Below, piece by piece: positions 1-8,368 of a DNA stretch of 64,000 bases. Below the pieces are notes generated by a model. That model was not told the DNA's origin, ran no database searches, and saw nothing but the letters and a program-made list of their open reading frames with translations. Location of the stretch: contig JAEZGI010000057.1 in NCBI GenBank assembly GCA_023416995.1, positions 177,172 through 241,171 on the forward strand, given 5' to 3'. Each line of letters starts with the position of its first letter. Position 1 is the stretch's first letter. The stretch is from Bacteroidota bacterium. GTDB lineage: Bacteria > Bacteroidota > Bacteroidia > Chitinophagales > Chitinophagaceae. The translations under genes and the position numbers were made by a program.

Positions 1-235
1 TGAGAGGGATCATCAGGCGTTTTCGGCGGTAAAACGGTCGCGCCGGTTTTTGTGATCTTGTTTGAAAAGACATAGTGAAATCGTTATTAATACAATGATT
101 GTAACCGGGTATACGGTTTCTTAACTGCCCTGCAAATCAGGGGCCGCCGGGTGATTTGCATTTGGGTCACATCATGAGTTTGACGTACTTTGAGACCCTG
201 TTATTTAAATTGATCGAAAACCAAACAGTACTGTA
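1..235. other. Left edge, no gene supported
   Basis: No start-to-stop gene is supported here. Two short open stretches run in from the left edge and stop at about position 55 and 74 on the plus strand; either could be the last codons of an upstream gene, but they are too short to identify. The segment also holds a hairpin (listed separately) and the upstream region of the M28 peptidase gene. Confidence 0.4.
131..165 (+). terminator. Hairpin, probable terminator of the gene to the left
   Basis: Arms TGCAAATCA (131-139) and TGATTTGCA (152-160) are perfect complements of 9 bp around a 12-base GC-rich loop, followed by TTTGGG. It sits just after the short open stretches at the window edge and before the peptidase gene, which fits a terminator, although the T tract is short. 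Confidence 0.45.
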
Positions 236-1792
236 ATGAGAAAAAGTGTTGTATTTCCTTTAGTGATTTCAATGTTGACCCAGGTGCCGGTGTTTGCGCA
301 GGTACCTGATTCGGTGGTGGTTAAAAACATTGTGGCAGAAGCCACTAATAATTCGCAGCTGGAAGTGCTTGCCCACGAGTTAATGGATGGGATCGGCCCC
401 CGGCTGGTAGGCACCCCGCAGATGAAACAGGCCAATGACTGGGCCGTTGCCAAATACAAAAGCTGGGGCATCAATGCAAAAAATGAACAATGGGGTGAAT
501 GGCGCGGATGGGAGCGTGGTACCACTCATATTGATATGATTTCGCCAAGGGTTAAAACGCTTGAGGGCATGCAACTCGCCTGGAGCCCGTCAACAAACGG
601 AAAAACCGTTACGGGCGAGGTGGTGTTGATACCTGACGTTGCTGACAGTAACGCGTTTAAACAATGGTTGCCAACAGTTAAGGGGAAATTTGTTTTGATC
701 TCAATGAATCAACCAACAGGTCGTCCTGATTATAACTGGGAAGAATATGGAACCAAAGAATCCATTGAAAATATGAAGAAGAACCGTGCAGCACTGACTG
801 AGAGCTGGCGGAACCGGATCGCAAAAACCGGCTATAATGCACGCACGCTACCTGCAGCTCTTGAAAAAGCGGGCGCAGTGGGTGTGGTGATGTCGAACTG
901 GAGTGCTGGCTTTGGCGTTAACAAGATATTCGGCGCATACACCAGCAAAGTGCCCACTATTGATGTTGCGCTCGAGGATTATGGTCTTCTTTACAGGCTG
1001 ACTGAATCAGGTGCAAAACCACGCATCAGTGTAAGAGCCGATTCAAAAGATCTTGGAATGGTTCCTACTTTCAATACCATTGCTGAGATCAAAGGTTCAG
1101 AGAAACCAGATGAGTACGTAATTCTCAGTGCTCACTTTGATTCATGGGATGGCGGCACCGGCGCAACAGACAATGGAACCGGAACACTTACCATGATGGA
1201 AGCAATGCGGATCCTGAAAAAGATCTATCCGAATCCAAAACGTACCATTCTTGTGGGACATTGGGGCAGTGAAGAACAGGGACTAAACGGGTCAAGAGCA
1301 TTTGTTGAAGATCATCCTGAAATTGTTTCAAAGATCCAGGCTTTGTTCAACCAGGATAATGGAACCGGTCGCGTAGTGAATTTATCGGGCCAGGGCTTTG
1401 TACATTCTTATGATTACCTGGGACGTTGGCTCGCCGCGGTTCCTTCAGAAATCCGTTCACAAATTCAGACCAACTTCCCTGGATCACCCGGTGGTGGTGG
1501 ATCTGACTTTGCTTCTTTTGTGGCAGTAGGTGCGCCGGCGTTTTCGCTCAGTTCTACCAGTTGGGCGTATGGCAGCTATACCTGGCACACCAACCGTGAC
1601 ACCTATGATAAGATTGTTTTTGATGATGTTCGGAGCAACGCGATCCTGACGGCCATTCTTGCATACATGGCCAGCGAGGATCCGGCGACTACTTCAAGGG
1701 AGAAAAGAGTGATGGGTGCCAACCCGAGAACCGGTGAACCCATGCCATGGCCACGACAAACCAAGGCAACCCGGAAAGGCGGGGTTAACTAA
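236..1792 (+). CDS. Secreted M28-family zinc peptidase (carboxypeptidase Q-like)
   Basis: A 518-residue exported metallopeptidase, expected to remove residues from small peptides in the periplasm or outside the cell. Residues 1-21 form a signal peptide ending in VFAQ. A middle region (about 120-270) resembles the protease-associated insert, and the catalytic M28 domain follows. Visible metal-site motifs are SAHFDSWDGG (about residue 300), ATDNGTG, the acidic pair in SEEQGLNGS (about 346), the Asp in NQDNG, and the late His in WHTNRDTYD. The set and its order match M28 peptidases such as plasma glutamate carboxypeptidase. The gene is monocistronic and ends at a strong bidirectional terminator. 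Substrate is not deducible. Confidence 0.9.
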   Translation: MRKSVVFPLVISMLTQVPVFAQVPDSVVVKNIVAEATNNSQLEVLAHELMDGIGPRLVGTPQMKQANDWAVAKYKSWGINAKNEQWGEWRGWERGTTHIDMISPRVKTLEGMQLAWSPSTNGKTVTGEVVLIPDVADSNAFKQWLPTVKGKFVLISMNQPTGRPDYNWEEYGTKESIENMKKNRAALTESWRNRIAKTGYNARTLPAALEKAGAVGVVMSNWSAGFGVNKIFGAYTSKVPTIDVALEDYGLLYRLTESGAKPRISVRADSKDLGMVPTFNTIAEIKGSEKPDEYVILSAHFDSWDGGTGATDNGTGTLTMMEAMRILKKIYPNPKRTILVGHWGSEEQGLNGSRAFVEDHPEIVSKIQALFNQDNGTGRVVNLSGQGFVHSYDYLGRWLAAVPSEIRSQIQTNFPGSPGGGGSDFASFVAVGAPAFSLSSTSWAYGSYTWHTNRDTYDKIVFDDVRSNAILTAILAYMASEDPATTSREKRVMGANPRTGEPMPWPRQTKATRKGGVN

Positions 1793-1811
1793 AACCAATC
1801 AATGATTAATA

Positions 1812-1840
1812 AAATACCGGGTTCTGCCCGGTATTTTTAT
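1812..1840. terminator. Bidirectional terminator
   Basis: AAATACCGGG (1812-1821), loop TTCTG, then CCCGGTATTT (1827-1836) form a perfect 10-bp stem flanked by A and T tracts. It lies between the convergent M28 peptidase and M19 dipeptidase genes and can serve both strands. Confidence 0.85.
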
Positions 1841-2904
1841 TTCCAGTTCCGCTGAAGAAAATCAAGCCAGTTGCCATGCATAAATTTGGTCACATCTTTA
1901 TCCGAAAAACCACGGGCCTTCAACATGGCAGGTAACTTCCGGAGGTCCGCAATGGTTTCAAGATCGTAGGGAGACTGTTCTTTCCCGAATGCTCCGTCAA
2001 GATCGGTTCCTATGCCTACGTGATCGGTATTACCGGCCAGCTCACAGATATGTAACACATGGTCGATCATTTTATCCAAATTACAGCCTTGTCCGATGGG
2101 GGTAGAAATTCCTCTTTGCCATCCGGGCACCATCATCCAGGCATCCAGTGCGCCTCCTATAACTGCACCACGATCTATCAGCGCCCGGATCATATCATCG
2201 CTAAACTGGCGGTTATGATCTACCAGTGCCCTGCAATTATTATGACTCGCCCACACAGCACCAGTGTAACTTTCCATTGCATCCCAAAAGGCATCATCGC
2301 AAAGATGCGTTGCGTCGAGAATCATGCCCAGCGTATCCATCCGTTTCAACAGTTCTTTACCCCGCGGGTTGAGCGCTCCTGTGGCATCGGTGCCATTTGC
2401 ATACCTGCCGGGGCCGTAGTGAGCGGGGCCCACTGCCCGTAGCCCATACCCAAAAGCTATATCGAGGTAGTCAATATTTACTAACGAATCAGCGCCTTCA
2501 AGACTTAGTATATACCCGATTGGTTTATTTTCTGAGTCCGCACGGTTCCAGTTTTCAAGATGTTGATTGAGCTGGGTGAGACTGGTAATCATGATCAATT
2601 CACCCGCGCGTTCCATTTCTTTGTACCAGGCGAGCTGGGCCTGCGTTTGAGCCCAGGCCTGTTCAGGTGATCGCCAGCCGGGCAATGGGTTACCCGGTTC
2701 AACATATCGCGCGATCTGTGTGGCTACTACCAGGCCGATATTTCCTTCACGCAGCGCAGGAAACGATACCGTACCGCGACTGCGATCGGGTTTATCGGTC
2801 AGGCCTGATTCTGAAGACCGGATATCAAACACGCTTTGGCGCAGATCGCGGTTCCACTCCATTGCGTTCATGGCGAGGTCAAGGTGTGCGTCAACGATAA
2901 ACAT
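1837..2904 (-). CDS. M19 family (renal-type) dipeptidase
   Basis: A 355-residue zinc dipeptidase of the amidohydrolase-like M19 family, hydrolysing dipeptides, possibly including D-amino-acid forms. The N-terminal metal motif is DAHLDLA (residues 5-11). The bridging Glu is in SLEGADS, later metal and substrate His residues lie in DATHLCDDAFWDA and WASHNN, and the final signature GIGTDLDG is near residue 300. There is no signal peptide, so it is cytoplasmic. It starts 4 bp after the RidA-family gene ends, so the two are probably one transcript. This pairing suggests turnover of unusual amino acids or peptides, but the exact substrate cannot be read from sequence. Confidence 0.9.
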   Translation of the reverse strand: MFIVDAHLDLAMNAMEWNRDLRQSVFDIRSSESGLTDKPDRSRGTVSFPALREGNIGLVVATQIARYVEPGNPLPGWRSPEQAWAQTQAQLAWYKEMERAGELIMITSLTQLNQHLENWNRADSENKPIGYILSLEGADSLVNIDYLDIAFGYGLRAVGPAHYGPGRYANGTDATGALNPRGKELLKRMDTLGMILDATHLCDDAFWDAMESYTGAVWASHNNCRALVDHNRQFSDDMIRALIDRGAVIGGALDAWMMVPGWQRGISTPIGQGCNLDKMIDHVLHICELAGNTDHVGIGTDLDGAFGKEQSPYDLETIADLRKLPAMLKARGFSDKDVTKFMHGNWLDFLQRNWK

Positions 2905-2908
2905 AAGC

Positions 2909-3385
2909 TTAAGCTAATTCAAACATGGCTTCGATTTCCACAGGAATATTATCGGGAAGCGAGCCGAAGCCAACGGCGCTTCTTACACCGATACCATTTT
3001 CTTCGCCCCAGATGGTCGCAAACAGTTCGCTGCAACCATTGATCACATAAGGATGGGCACCAAAATCCGGCGTGCTGTTAACCATTCCCAACACCTTGAT
3101 CACACGTTTTATTTTGTTTAAGCTGCCGAATTTTGCCACGATGGTTGCCAGCATTGCAAGTGCTACCTGCTGCGCTGCCTCCTTTCCACCGTCTTTGTCC
3201 ATATCAACACCTACGCGCCCGATTATCAGGCTGCGGTCGGGTAGCACGGGGCCATGTCCACTGAGATAAAGATATTTGCCGTCAACCAGGCAGGGTTTAT
3301 AAACTCCCAAAGGCGCCGGCGCTGGTGGTAATTGAAGCCCGGTGGCCCGGAATCGCTCGTCGGGACTGGTATTCTGATCTTCCAT
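2909..3385 (-). CDS. RidA/YjgF family protein
   Basis: A 158-residue member of the RidA (YjgF/YER057c/UK114) family. The classic members deaminate reactive enamine or imine intermediates made by PLP enzymes. This one belongs to the longer branch with an N-terminal extension (PPAPAPLGVYKPC) before the core, where VDGKYLYLSGHGPV matches the family beta-strand/turn. The C-terminus NIPVEIEAMFELA carries the usual VEIE motif. The catalytic Arg is not clearly placed: the segment near residue 135 reads GVRSAVGFGSLPDN, with an Arg in a plausible position. It lies immediately upstream of the M19 dipeptidase in a two-gene operon. Confidence 0.85.
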   Translation of the reverse strand: MEDQNTSPDERFRATGLQLPPAPAPLGVYKPCLVDGKYLYLSGHGPVLPDRSLIIGRVGVDMDKDGGKEAAQQVALAMLATIVAKFGSLNKIKRVIKVLGMVNSTPDFGAHPYVINGCSELFATIWGEENGIGVRSAVGFGSLPDNIPVEIEAMFELA

Positions 3386-3601
3386 GGAATGTTTTTAAAT
3401 TGAATTATAATAGGATGGCTGCAAGAAATCTGCATCAAAGATGGTGAATTTTGCGTTTTTTCCGGCTTTGATTAGAAGATCGACCGTTTGCCGCTGATAA
3501 TTTTTGCGAATCAATTCTGCAGGGATGAAAAATAATTTGAATAATTTCAGCGTGTGAACCGGCTGGATCATTAAACATTGCCAGACCCACTACTTTTAAA
3601 T

Positions 3602-4399
3602 ATGCCGCAAAACCCACCTTCCAATCCAGGGGTACAGGCAGAAATGCCACCTGTACTTCAGAAAAAGGATAGAAAACAGCTCATCATCCGCCAGGTTGGA
3701 ATACATACCCGGCTGACATTTGCTGACCTTGTTAAGCTGATTGATGTTTCTGAAGATACCATCCGCCGCGATGTCAACGAACTGGCCGATGAAGGGCAGG
3801 TAATACGCATCAAGGGAGGGGTGATGACGGCCGCTTATCACCTGGGTCGTGAATCCGGTACTTATTTACAATCAGGAAAATTGGTAATTGCTGATAAAGC
3901 ACTTTCTCTTTTGAAACAGGATATGATTTTATTAACCGGTGGAGGCACATCCATACGTGAGTTTATAAAAAGAATACCTGATGATCTCCGGGCAACAGTG
4001 ATCACTGTTAATCCCCTGACAGCTGTAGAACTGCTCGATAAACCACAAATAAAAACAATCATACTCGGGGGATGTTTATCAACCTACAGCCAGATGGTTG
4101 TTACGGGCGAGGTGTTTGCCTCACTTGCCTCTCTGAAAGCTGATCTTTGTATCCTCGGCATTAATGCAATAGATAGTGAAAACGGGTTAACTGATTCTGA
4201 CTGGGAAACAGTACAGGTTAAAAAAGCCATGATGAAAGCTGCAAAGGAAGTAGCGGTTCTCACGATTTCAGAGAAACTGAATTCATCGATGCAAATGAAG
4301 ATCTCTGATCTTAATGAAATCAATTACCTGGTAACAGAGCTGGATCCATCTCACCAGTTGTTACAGAAGTATCATGCGCCTGGTGTCACCATACTTTGA
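3602..4399 (+). CDS. DeoR-family transcriptional regulator
   Basis: A sugar-metabolism type repressor. An N-terminal DeoR winged helix (about residues 25-75, with FADLVKLIDVSEDTIRRDV as the recognition region) is followed by a DeoRC sensor domain that is isomerase-like (GGGTSIREF, then VTVNPLTAVELL and ILGGCLS). Such sensors bind phosphorylated sugars. I chose the ATG at 3602; the frame is also open from a TTG at 3578, and another ATG lies at 3644. The region just upstream, TACTTTTA, is one base off the Bacteroidota -7 box. The gene stands alone, so its target is unknown. It is convergent with the YjbR-family gene, with only 2 bp between the stops. Confidence 0.85.
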   Translation: MPQNPPSNPGVQAEMPPVLQKKDRKQLIIRQVGIHTRLTFADLVKLIDVSEDTIRRDVNELADEGQVIRIKGGVMTAAYHLGRESGTYLQSGKLVIADKALSLLKQDMILLTGGGTSIREFIKRIPDDLRATVITVNPLTAVELLDKPQIKTIILGGCLSTYSQMVVTGEVFASLASLKADLCILGINAIDSENGLTDSDWETVQVKKAMMKAAKEVAVLTISEKLNSSMQMKISDLNEINYLVTELDPSHQLLQKYHAPGVTIL

Positions 4400-4401
4400 A
4401 A

Positions 4402-4737
4402 TCATATCTTCTTCCTCGGTAATTTTTTAGCGACCAGATCGTAGGAATTTTTTATCCATTCATGTAACAACTTGTTTGGAATTGACCCATCCATCAATAT
4501 AGTGTTCCAATGTTTTTTATTCATATGATAACCGGGTAATACCGATGGGTATCGTTCACGCAGTTCAGGAACCAGCTCTGGATCACATTTCAGGTTAACA
4601 CTTTCGAATAAATCAATATCTGTCAGCGCAAACATTTTTCCACCTACTTTATAAACCAATGTGTTTGGTCCAAATGGAAATTCTTCAGTAACATTGGGAA
4701 AAGACATACATAAACTGCGAAAACTTTCAATATCCAT
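4402..4737 (-). CDS. MmcQ/YjbR family protein
   Basis: A 111-residue protein of the MmcQ/YjbR family (DUF419), a fold resembling a double-wing DNA-binding motif, with no settled biochemical role. Visible family features are the N-terminal FRSLCMSFPNVTEEFPFG, the central KMFALTD strand, CDPELVPELRERYPSVLPGYHMNKKHWNTI, and a C-terminal helix ending in lysines. It is full length for the family. A TAGCTTTG box on the minus strand (4786-4793), matching TAnnTTTG, lies about 48 bp upstream and is a candidate promoter. Confidence 0.85.
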   Translation of the reverse strand: MDIESFRSLCMSFPNVTEEFPFGPNTLVYKVGGKMFALTDIDLFESVNLKCDPELVPELRERYPSVLPGYHMNKKHWNTILMDGSIPNKLLHEWIKNSYDLVAKKLPRKKI

Positions 4738-4898
4738 ATTATTTACAACATGAGTTTAGTAATATAAATGAATCAATCTGTATTTCAAAGCTAAAGATTT
4801 CAACATCTTTTTGCCGCATTCTACATTTTTTCCACTTTCTGCAATAATCATAAAACCCATTCTCATTTTTCACTTACTTGCGGGTTCAATCATTGCTT

Positions 4899-5087
4899 AT
4901 GATCACTTCAACCAGTACTGCCGGCGTTTCCGACTATCTTGCATTATACCAGTACCTCAGCGTACTCACCGAAGAACAAATCATTAAGTTGAGGAGAATT
5001 GCGGTTGGTATCTTACCATTGTCTGCTTTTTCCGATGACGAGGTAAAACAACTTGAAAGCAAGCAAAAAGGTCAGCTGACCTCTTGA
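4899..5087 (+). CDS. Small hypothetical protein
   Basis: A 62-residue protein that I do not recognise. It starts at the ATG at 4899; an in-frame TTG at 4878 is less likely. The N-terminus is Ser/Thr-rich, the middle (YLALYQYLSVLTEEQIIKLR) looks like an amphipathic helix, and the C-terminus is charged and Gln/Lys-rich. There is no signal peptide or membrane segment. It converges on the response-regulator gene with only 1 bp between the stops. Coding potential is plausible but not proven. Confidence 0.5.
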   Translation: MITSTSTAGVSDYLALYQYLSVLTEEQIIKLRRIAVGILPLSAFSDDEVKQLESKQKGQLTS

Positions 5088-5088
5088 T

Positions 5089-6132
5089 TCAATAGGCGAG
5101 CGATGCCAGCTTTTTTATATCGGTAATAATTATTTTCCCTTCTTTGATTTCAACCAGCTTTTCTGATTTGAAATCGCTCAAAGTGCGGATCAGTGATTCA
5201 GTAGCTGTACCCACATACTGCGCAATGTCTTCACGCGAAATTGCCAGTGCTTTATCTTCCCCTGCAAAACGAGCATGAATATCAACCAATCCTTTTGCAA
5301 CCCGTTTGCGCAAAGAATCGTAAGCCAGGTTGAGAAGCCTGGATTCTTTCTCCTTTACATCCCTGGATATAAGTGAAATAAATCTCGAGGCTATTGTGAG
5401 ATCGTTGTAAACGGCGTTGAGAAAAATGTCTTTCCCGATCTGTACGATTTCTGCATCTTCAAGCACCATGGCACTGTCTTCGTAATTTGTGCCTTCGATT
5501 AAAGGTATATGGCCCAGGTAATCACCAGGCTGATATAAATTAGTAATATATTCCTTCCCGTTTTCATGTACCCTGAAAGTTTTGACCTTTCCTGATTTTA
5601 CATAATACAGGTACTTTGGTCGTCGTCCTTCAACATAGATCATTGACTTTTTGTGAAAAGGTTCGCTTTCGTATTGCGAAGGATCAAGTGGCATAATGCC
5701 ATTTTCACTAAGATCCTTCAGAAATGCACCTGCATCTCCTGTTGAATACTGTGCCTGAACAACCTCTGCTTTTTTTAACCGCGTTTCAATTGCCCTGAGT
5801 AATTCAAGATCATCAAACGGTTTGGTGAGGTAATCGTCTGCACCGAGTTCCATGCCTTTCCTGAAATCATTGCGTTCGGTTTTCGCGGTAAGAAAGATGA
5901 ACGGGATGTTTTCAGTAGCCGTGTTTTTTTTCAAAAGATGTAAGACGCCATAACCATCCAGATCGGGCATCATAATGTCACATACAATTAGATCAGGTAT
6001 CTCTTTCAAAGCAAATTCAACACCGCGTTTTCCATTTTCGGCTGTGGATACACGATAGCCGGCCAAAGAAAGGATCTCAGCAGTATTTTCTCTTATATCA
6101 ACGTTGTCATCTATAACCAGCAGATGTTTCAT
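5089..6132 (-). CDS. Response regulator fused to a cyclic-nucleotide-binding/Crp-Fnr module
   Basis: Domains in order: a CheY-like receiver (about residues 1-120; LLVIDDN, phospho-Asp in VCDIMMPDLDG, FLTAK, LTKPF), a linker, a cNMP-binding jelly roll (about 150-260; VKSGKVKTFRVHENGKEYI, PGDYLGHIPL) and a Crp-type winged helix (AISREDIAQYVGTATESLIRTLSDF). It is thus a DNA-binding regulator controlled both by phosphorylation and by a possible small effector. No Cys cluster for an Fe-S centre is visible. The ATG at 6132 gives the canonical MKHLLVIDDN start; the frame runs back to a TTG at 6159 that overlaps the kinase gene. The partner kinase ends 10 bp upstream, so the two are co-transcribed. 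Confidence 0.9.
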   Translation of the reverse strand: MKHLLVIDDNVDIRENTAEILSLAGYRVSTAENGKRGVEFALKEIPDLIVCDIMMPDLDGYGVLHLLKKNTATENIPFIFLTAKTERNDFRKGMELGADDYLTKPFDDLELLRAIETRLKKAEVVQAQYSTGDAGAFLKDLSENGIMPLDPSQYESEPFHKKSMIYVEGRRPKYLYYVKSGKVKTFRVHENGKEYITNLYQPGDYLGHIPLIEGTNYEDSAMVLEDAEIVQIGKDIFLNAVYNDLTIASRFISLISRDVKEKESRLLNLAYDSLRKRVAKGLVDIHARFAGEDKALAISREDIAQYVGTATESLIRTLSDFKSEKLVEIKEGKIIITDIKKLASLAY

Positions 6133-6142
6133 CCGGAACGTT

Positions 6143-7390
6143 TTAAAGTGCGCGATCAAAATTCATGTAGGGTAGTGACATGGTAAAGGTTGTTCCTTTG
6201 TTGAGTTCACTCTCAACAAAGATATTTCCGCCGAGCAGATCGAGGTATCTTTTTACTATGTGCAAACCAAGACCACTGCCCTGGATGTTCGTGGCATTTG
6301 CTCCCCTGAAAAAGCTACTGAAAAGTTGTTGCTGGTCCACCGCTGCAATTCCTATCCCCTCGTCGGCAACACTGATTCGTAGCTTATCGTTATCGCGCGT
6401 TACAGAAAGTTTCACAGTACTATTTTCAGGTGAAAATTTCAAAGCATTACTTAACAGGTTTATAAGGATATTCTTTATAAGGTTCTTATCTGTAACAAAC
6501 TCACCCACAGTTTCGCCGGTGATATTAATCTGCTGGCCAGATTTGGCCATACCCGTTACGCCGTCTACTGACTCAGATATTATATCCGCCAGGGTTACCA
6601 GTTCAGGTTTAGCCTGTATACGGCCCTCTTCGAGTTTGCCAAGCGAGAGAAAATCTTCAAGTATATCGTTCAGGTGTTTTACCGAGTCTTTAATACGTTT
6701 TATGTGCCTGTCTCTTTTATCCTGGTCCTCAGCAGCCTGGTATTTACCGATCAAAGCGGCTGATGACAGCACAGTGCTTAATGGCGTCCTGAATTCATGT
6801 GAAGCCAGCGAAACAAAACTGCTTTTGATCTCGTTTAATTGTTTCTCTTTTTCAAGTGCATTGTTCAGTTCGGCCTGGGATTCTTCCAGCTTCTGTAATG
6901 CTTCCTTCAGTATCTGTGTGCGTTCTTCTACCTTTTCCTCAAGCTCTGCATTGAGTTGTTGCATTTCGATGGCCATCTTCTCCAACTGTTGCTGTTGGGC
7001 CAGTACATCCATCTCCATGAGTTTTCTTTTTGTTATATCTACAACAAAAGCGATAACAAATAATTCACTATCGCGTGTGTAGAAACCCAGGCTTACTTCA
7101 ACAGGTAAATCTGTATTATCTTTTTTTCTTGCATGCAAATCACGACCATGTCCCATCACGCGGTTTTCGGGATGGGCATAAAACGATTTGCGCAAGTCAG
7201 CATGATGATGCTTGTATTTTATTGGAACAAGGGTTTCAATAGGTTTACCGATCAGCTCGGTTGCATCGTAACCAAACATACGTTGCCCCGCGGGATTGAT
7301 GAGCACAATATTGCCTTCACCATTGGTTAAAATAATGCCTTCAGTGGCGTGTTCAAATAAAGAGGTGAGATGACTTGTATCTGCGTTCAT
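6143..7390 (-). CDS. PAS-domain sensor histidine kinase
   Basis: A 415-residue cytoplasmic sensor kinase. It has an N-terminal PAS domain (about 8-125, LFEHATEGIILTNGEGNIVL, and a C-terminal PAC-like VSLGFYTRD), a coiled-coil linker (about 130-195), HisKA (about 195-260; phospho-His in LASHEFRTPL) and HATPase (NILINLLSNALKFSP, DEGIGI, GSGLGLHIVKRY). There are no membrane segments, so the signal is intracellular, for example redox, gas or a cofactor; no haem or flavin ligand can be assigned by eye. It is immediately followed by its probable partner, the receiver-Crp fusion. Confidence 0.92.
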   Translation of the reverse strand: MNADTSHLTSLFEHATEGIILTNGEGNIVLINPAGQRMFGYDATELIGKPIETLVPIKYKHHHADLRKSFYAHPENRVMGHGRDLHARKKDNTDLPVEVSLGFYTRDSELFVIAFVVDITKRKLMEMDVLAQQQQLEKMAIEMQQLNAELEEKVEERTQILKEALQKLEESQAELNNALEKEKQLNEIKSSFVSLASHEFRTPLSTVLSSAALIGKYQAAEDQDKRDRHIKRIKDSVKHLNDILEDFLSLGKLEEGRIQAKPELVTLADIISESVDGVTGMAKSGQQINITGETVGEFVTDKNLIKNILINLLSNALKFSPENSTVKLSVTRDNDKLRISVADEGIGIAAVDQQQLFSSFFRGANATNIQGSGLGLHIVKRYLDLLGGNIFVESELNKGTTFTMSLPYMNFDRAL

Positions 7391-7472
7391 CAGAATATTT
7401 TCGACCAGTCAAATTACGGAAATTCCTACATGGAAATCAGGAAGGGTAACTGTAACATGAATTAAATTCAGT

Positions 7473-8246
7473 TTAACCCATGTGGCTGGTTGGTTCTACT
7501 CCCAGACAAGCCTTTTCCATCATTGATGCTTTTGGAAAAAGTACACGGTTTTCGAGGTACAATAACTGCTCCAGGTTATAATGAACATCAGCCAGTTTTG
7601 CAAAACATACTTTGTGAGTAAGACAGGATCCGGGAGGAGGAATAAAATTGTTTGTCAGTTCAGACACTTCCTGTAACAAATGGTTTAAATACCTGTGTTC
7701 CACATCAAGAAGATTTGCAACAGGTTTCTTTAAGGTACGAACCAAAAGACCTGCGTAAGACTCTTTCTTTTCGTATGCATTTGCAAGCTGTTTGATATAC
7801 GGAAATATGACCGTTTCCTTTTGTGAAATATGATTTTCGGTTTCGGTGCAAAGTCTTACTGTCAGCTCACTGAGTGAAGCCAGTATCGGATATTTATTCC
7901 CATGCGTCCGTTCCAGGTGGCCGGCATATTCTACTGCGATGGGCAAAGACTGCCGAAGATATTTATGGTGAACGTTGTTGATGAAGTCTATCAGAAAATG
8001 ACAACTCCAGTCATCATACATAAATGTTCCTCGAAAGGGCGATGGCGCTGTTACTTTTTTAATTTCTTCCTGCACGAGTGTATGATCCAATGATTGAATC
8101 CGGCAAACATCTTCAAGAGGCAGGTTTCCTCCACAACAGAAGCTTATACCGTATCTGCGAAAAACATCGGCTACACGATAATCACTAACCACCAGTTGGT
8201 TCACGGTGGTCTGTCCATACACAACATCTTTATCGTTCTGCTTCAT
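7473..8246 (-). CDS. ric: Iron-sulfur cluster repair di-iron protein RIC/ScdA
   Basis: A member of the RIC (YtfE/ScdA/NorA) family, which repairs Fe-S clusters after nitrosative or oxidative damage using a hemerythrin-like di-iron centre. The N-terminal ScdA_N domain carries VFRRYGISFCCGG with the paired Cys. The C-terminal hemerythrin-like domain has the iron-ligand His pattern (CHFLIDFINNVHHKYL, ERTHGNKYP, ENHISQKETVIFPYI, EHRYLNHLLQ, YLENRVLFP). I chose the ATG at 8246; a TTG lies in frame at 8267. It is adjacent to the PAS kinase and receiver-Crp genes, and a GACAT-N5-ATGTC dyad sits upstream, consistent with stress-responsive control. That link is inference. Confidence 0.9.
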   Translation of the reverse strand: MKQNDKDVVYGQTTVNQLVVSDYRVADVFRRYGISFCCGGNLPLEDVCRIQSLDHTLVQEEIKKVTAPSPFRGTFMYDDWSCHFLIDFINNVHHKYLRQSLPIAVEYAGHLERTHGNKYPILASLSELTVRLCTETENHISQKETVIFPYIKQLANAYEKKESYAGLLVRTLKKPVANLLDVEHRYLNHLLQEVSELTNNFIPPPGSCLTHKVCFAKLADVHYNLEQLLYLENRVLFPKASMMEKACLGVEPTSHMG

Positions 8247-8296
8247 CAAGGGAGTTTTAGCCGGCAAATCTGTAGAATAATGTTGTCGTCCTGGCT

Positions 8297-8311
8297 GACA
8301 TTTATCATGTC
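8297..8311. promoter_or_regulatory. Inverted repeat, candidate regulator site
   Basis: GACAT-TTATC-ATGTC is a perfect 5-bp dyad with a 5-base spacer. It lies between the divergent ric gene and the outer-membrane protein gene. It could bind the neighbouring receiver-Crp regulator, but dyads this short also arise by chance. Confidence 0.3.
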
Positions 8312-8368
8312 GGCATATGACATTGAAACTGTTGGCGGCATAATTTTTATGGTTATCACTTAACTAAA

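Noticed and set aside
1..75. C-terminal end of a penicillin-binding-protein-like gene at the left edge
   Set aside because: A short open stretch there reads GGKTVAPVF, which resembles the end of transpeptidases, but it is preceded by a TGA at position 1 and is too short to support.
6180..7082. A 300-codon plus-strand frame opposite the PAS kinase
   Set aside because: Ser/Phe/Cys-rich shadow of the minus-strand kinase; no independent signals.
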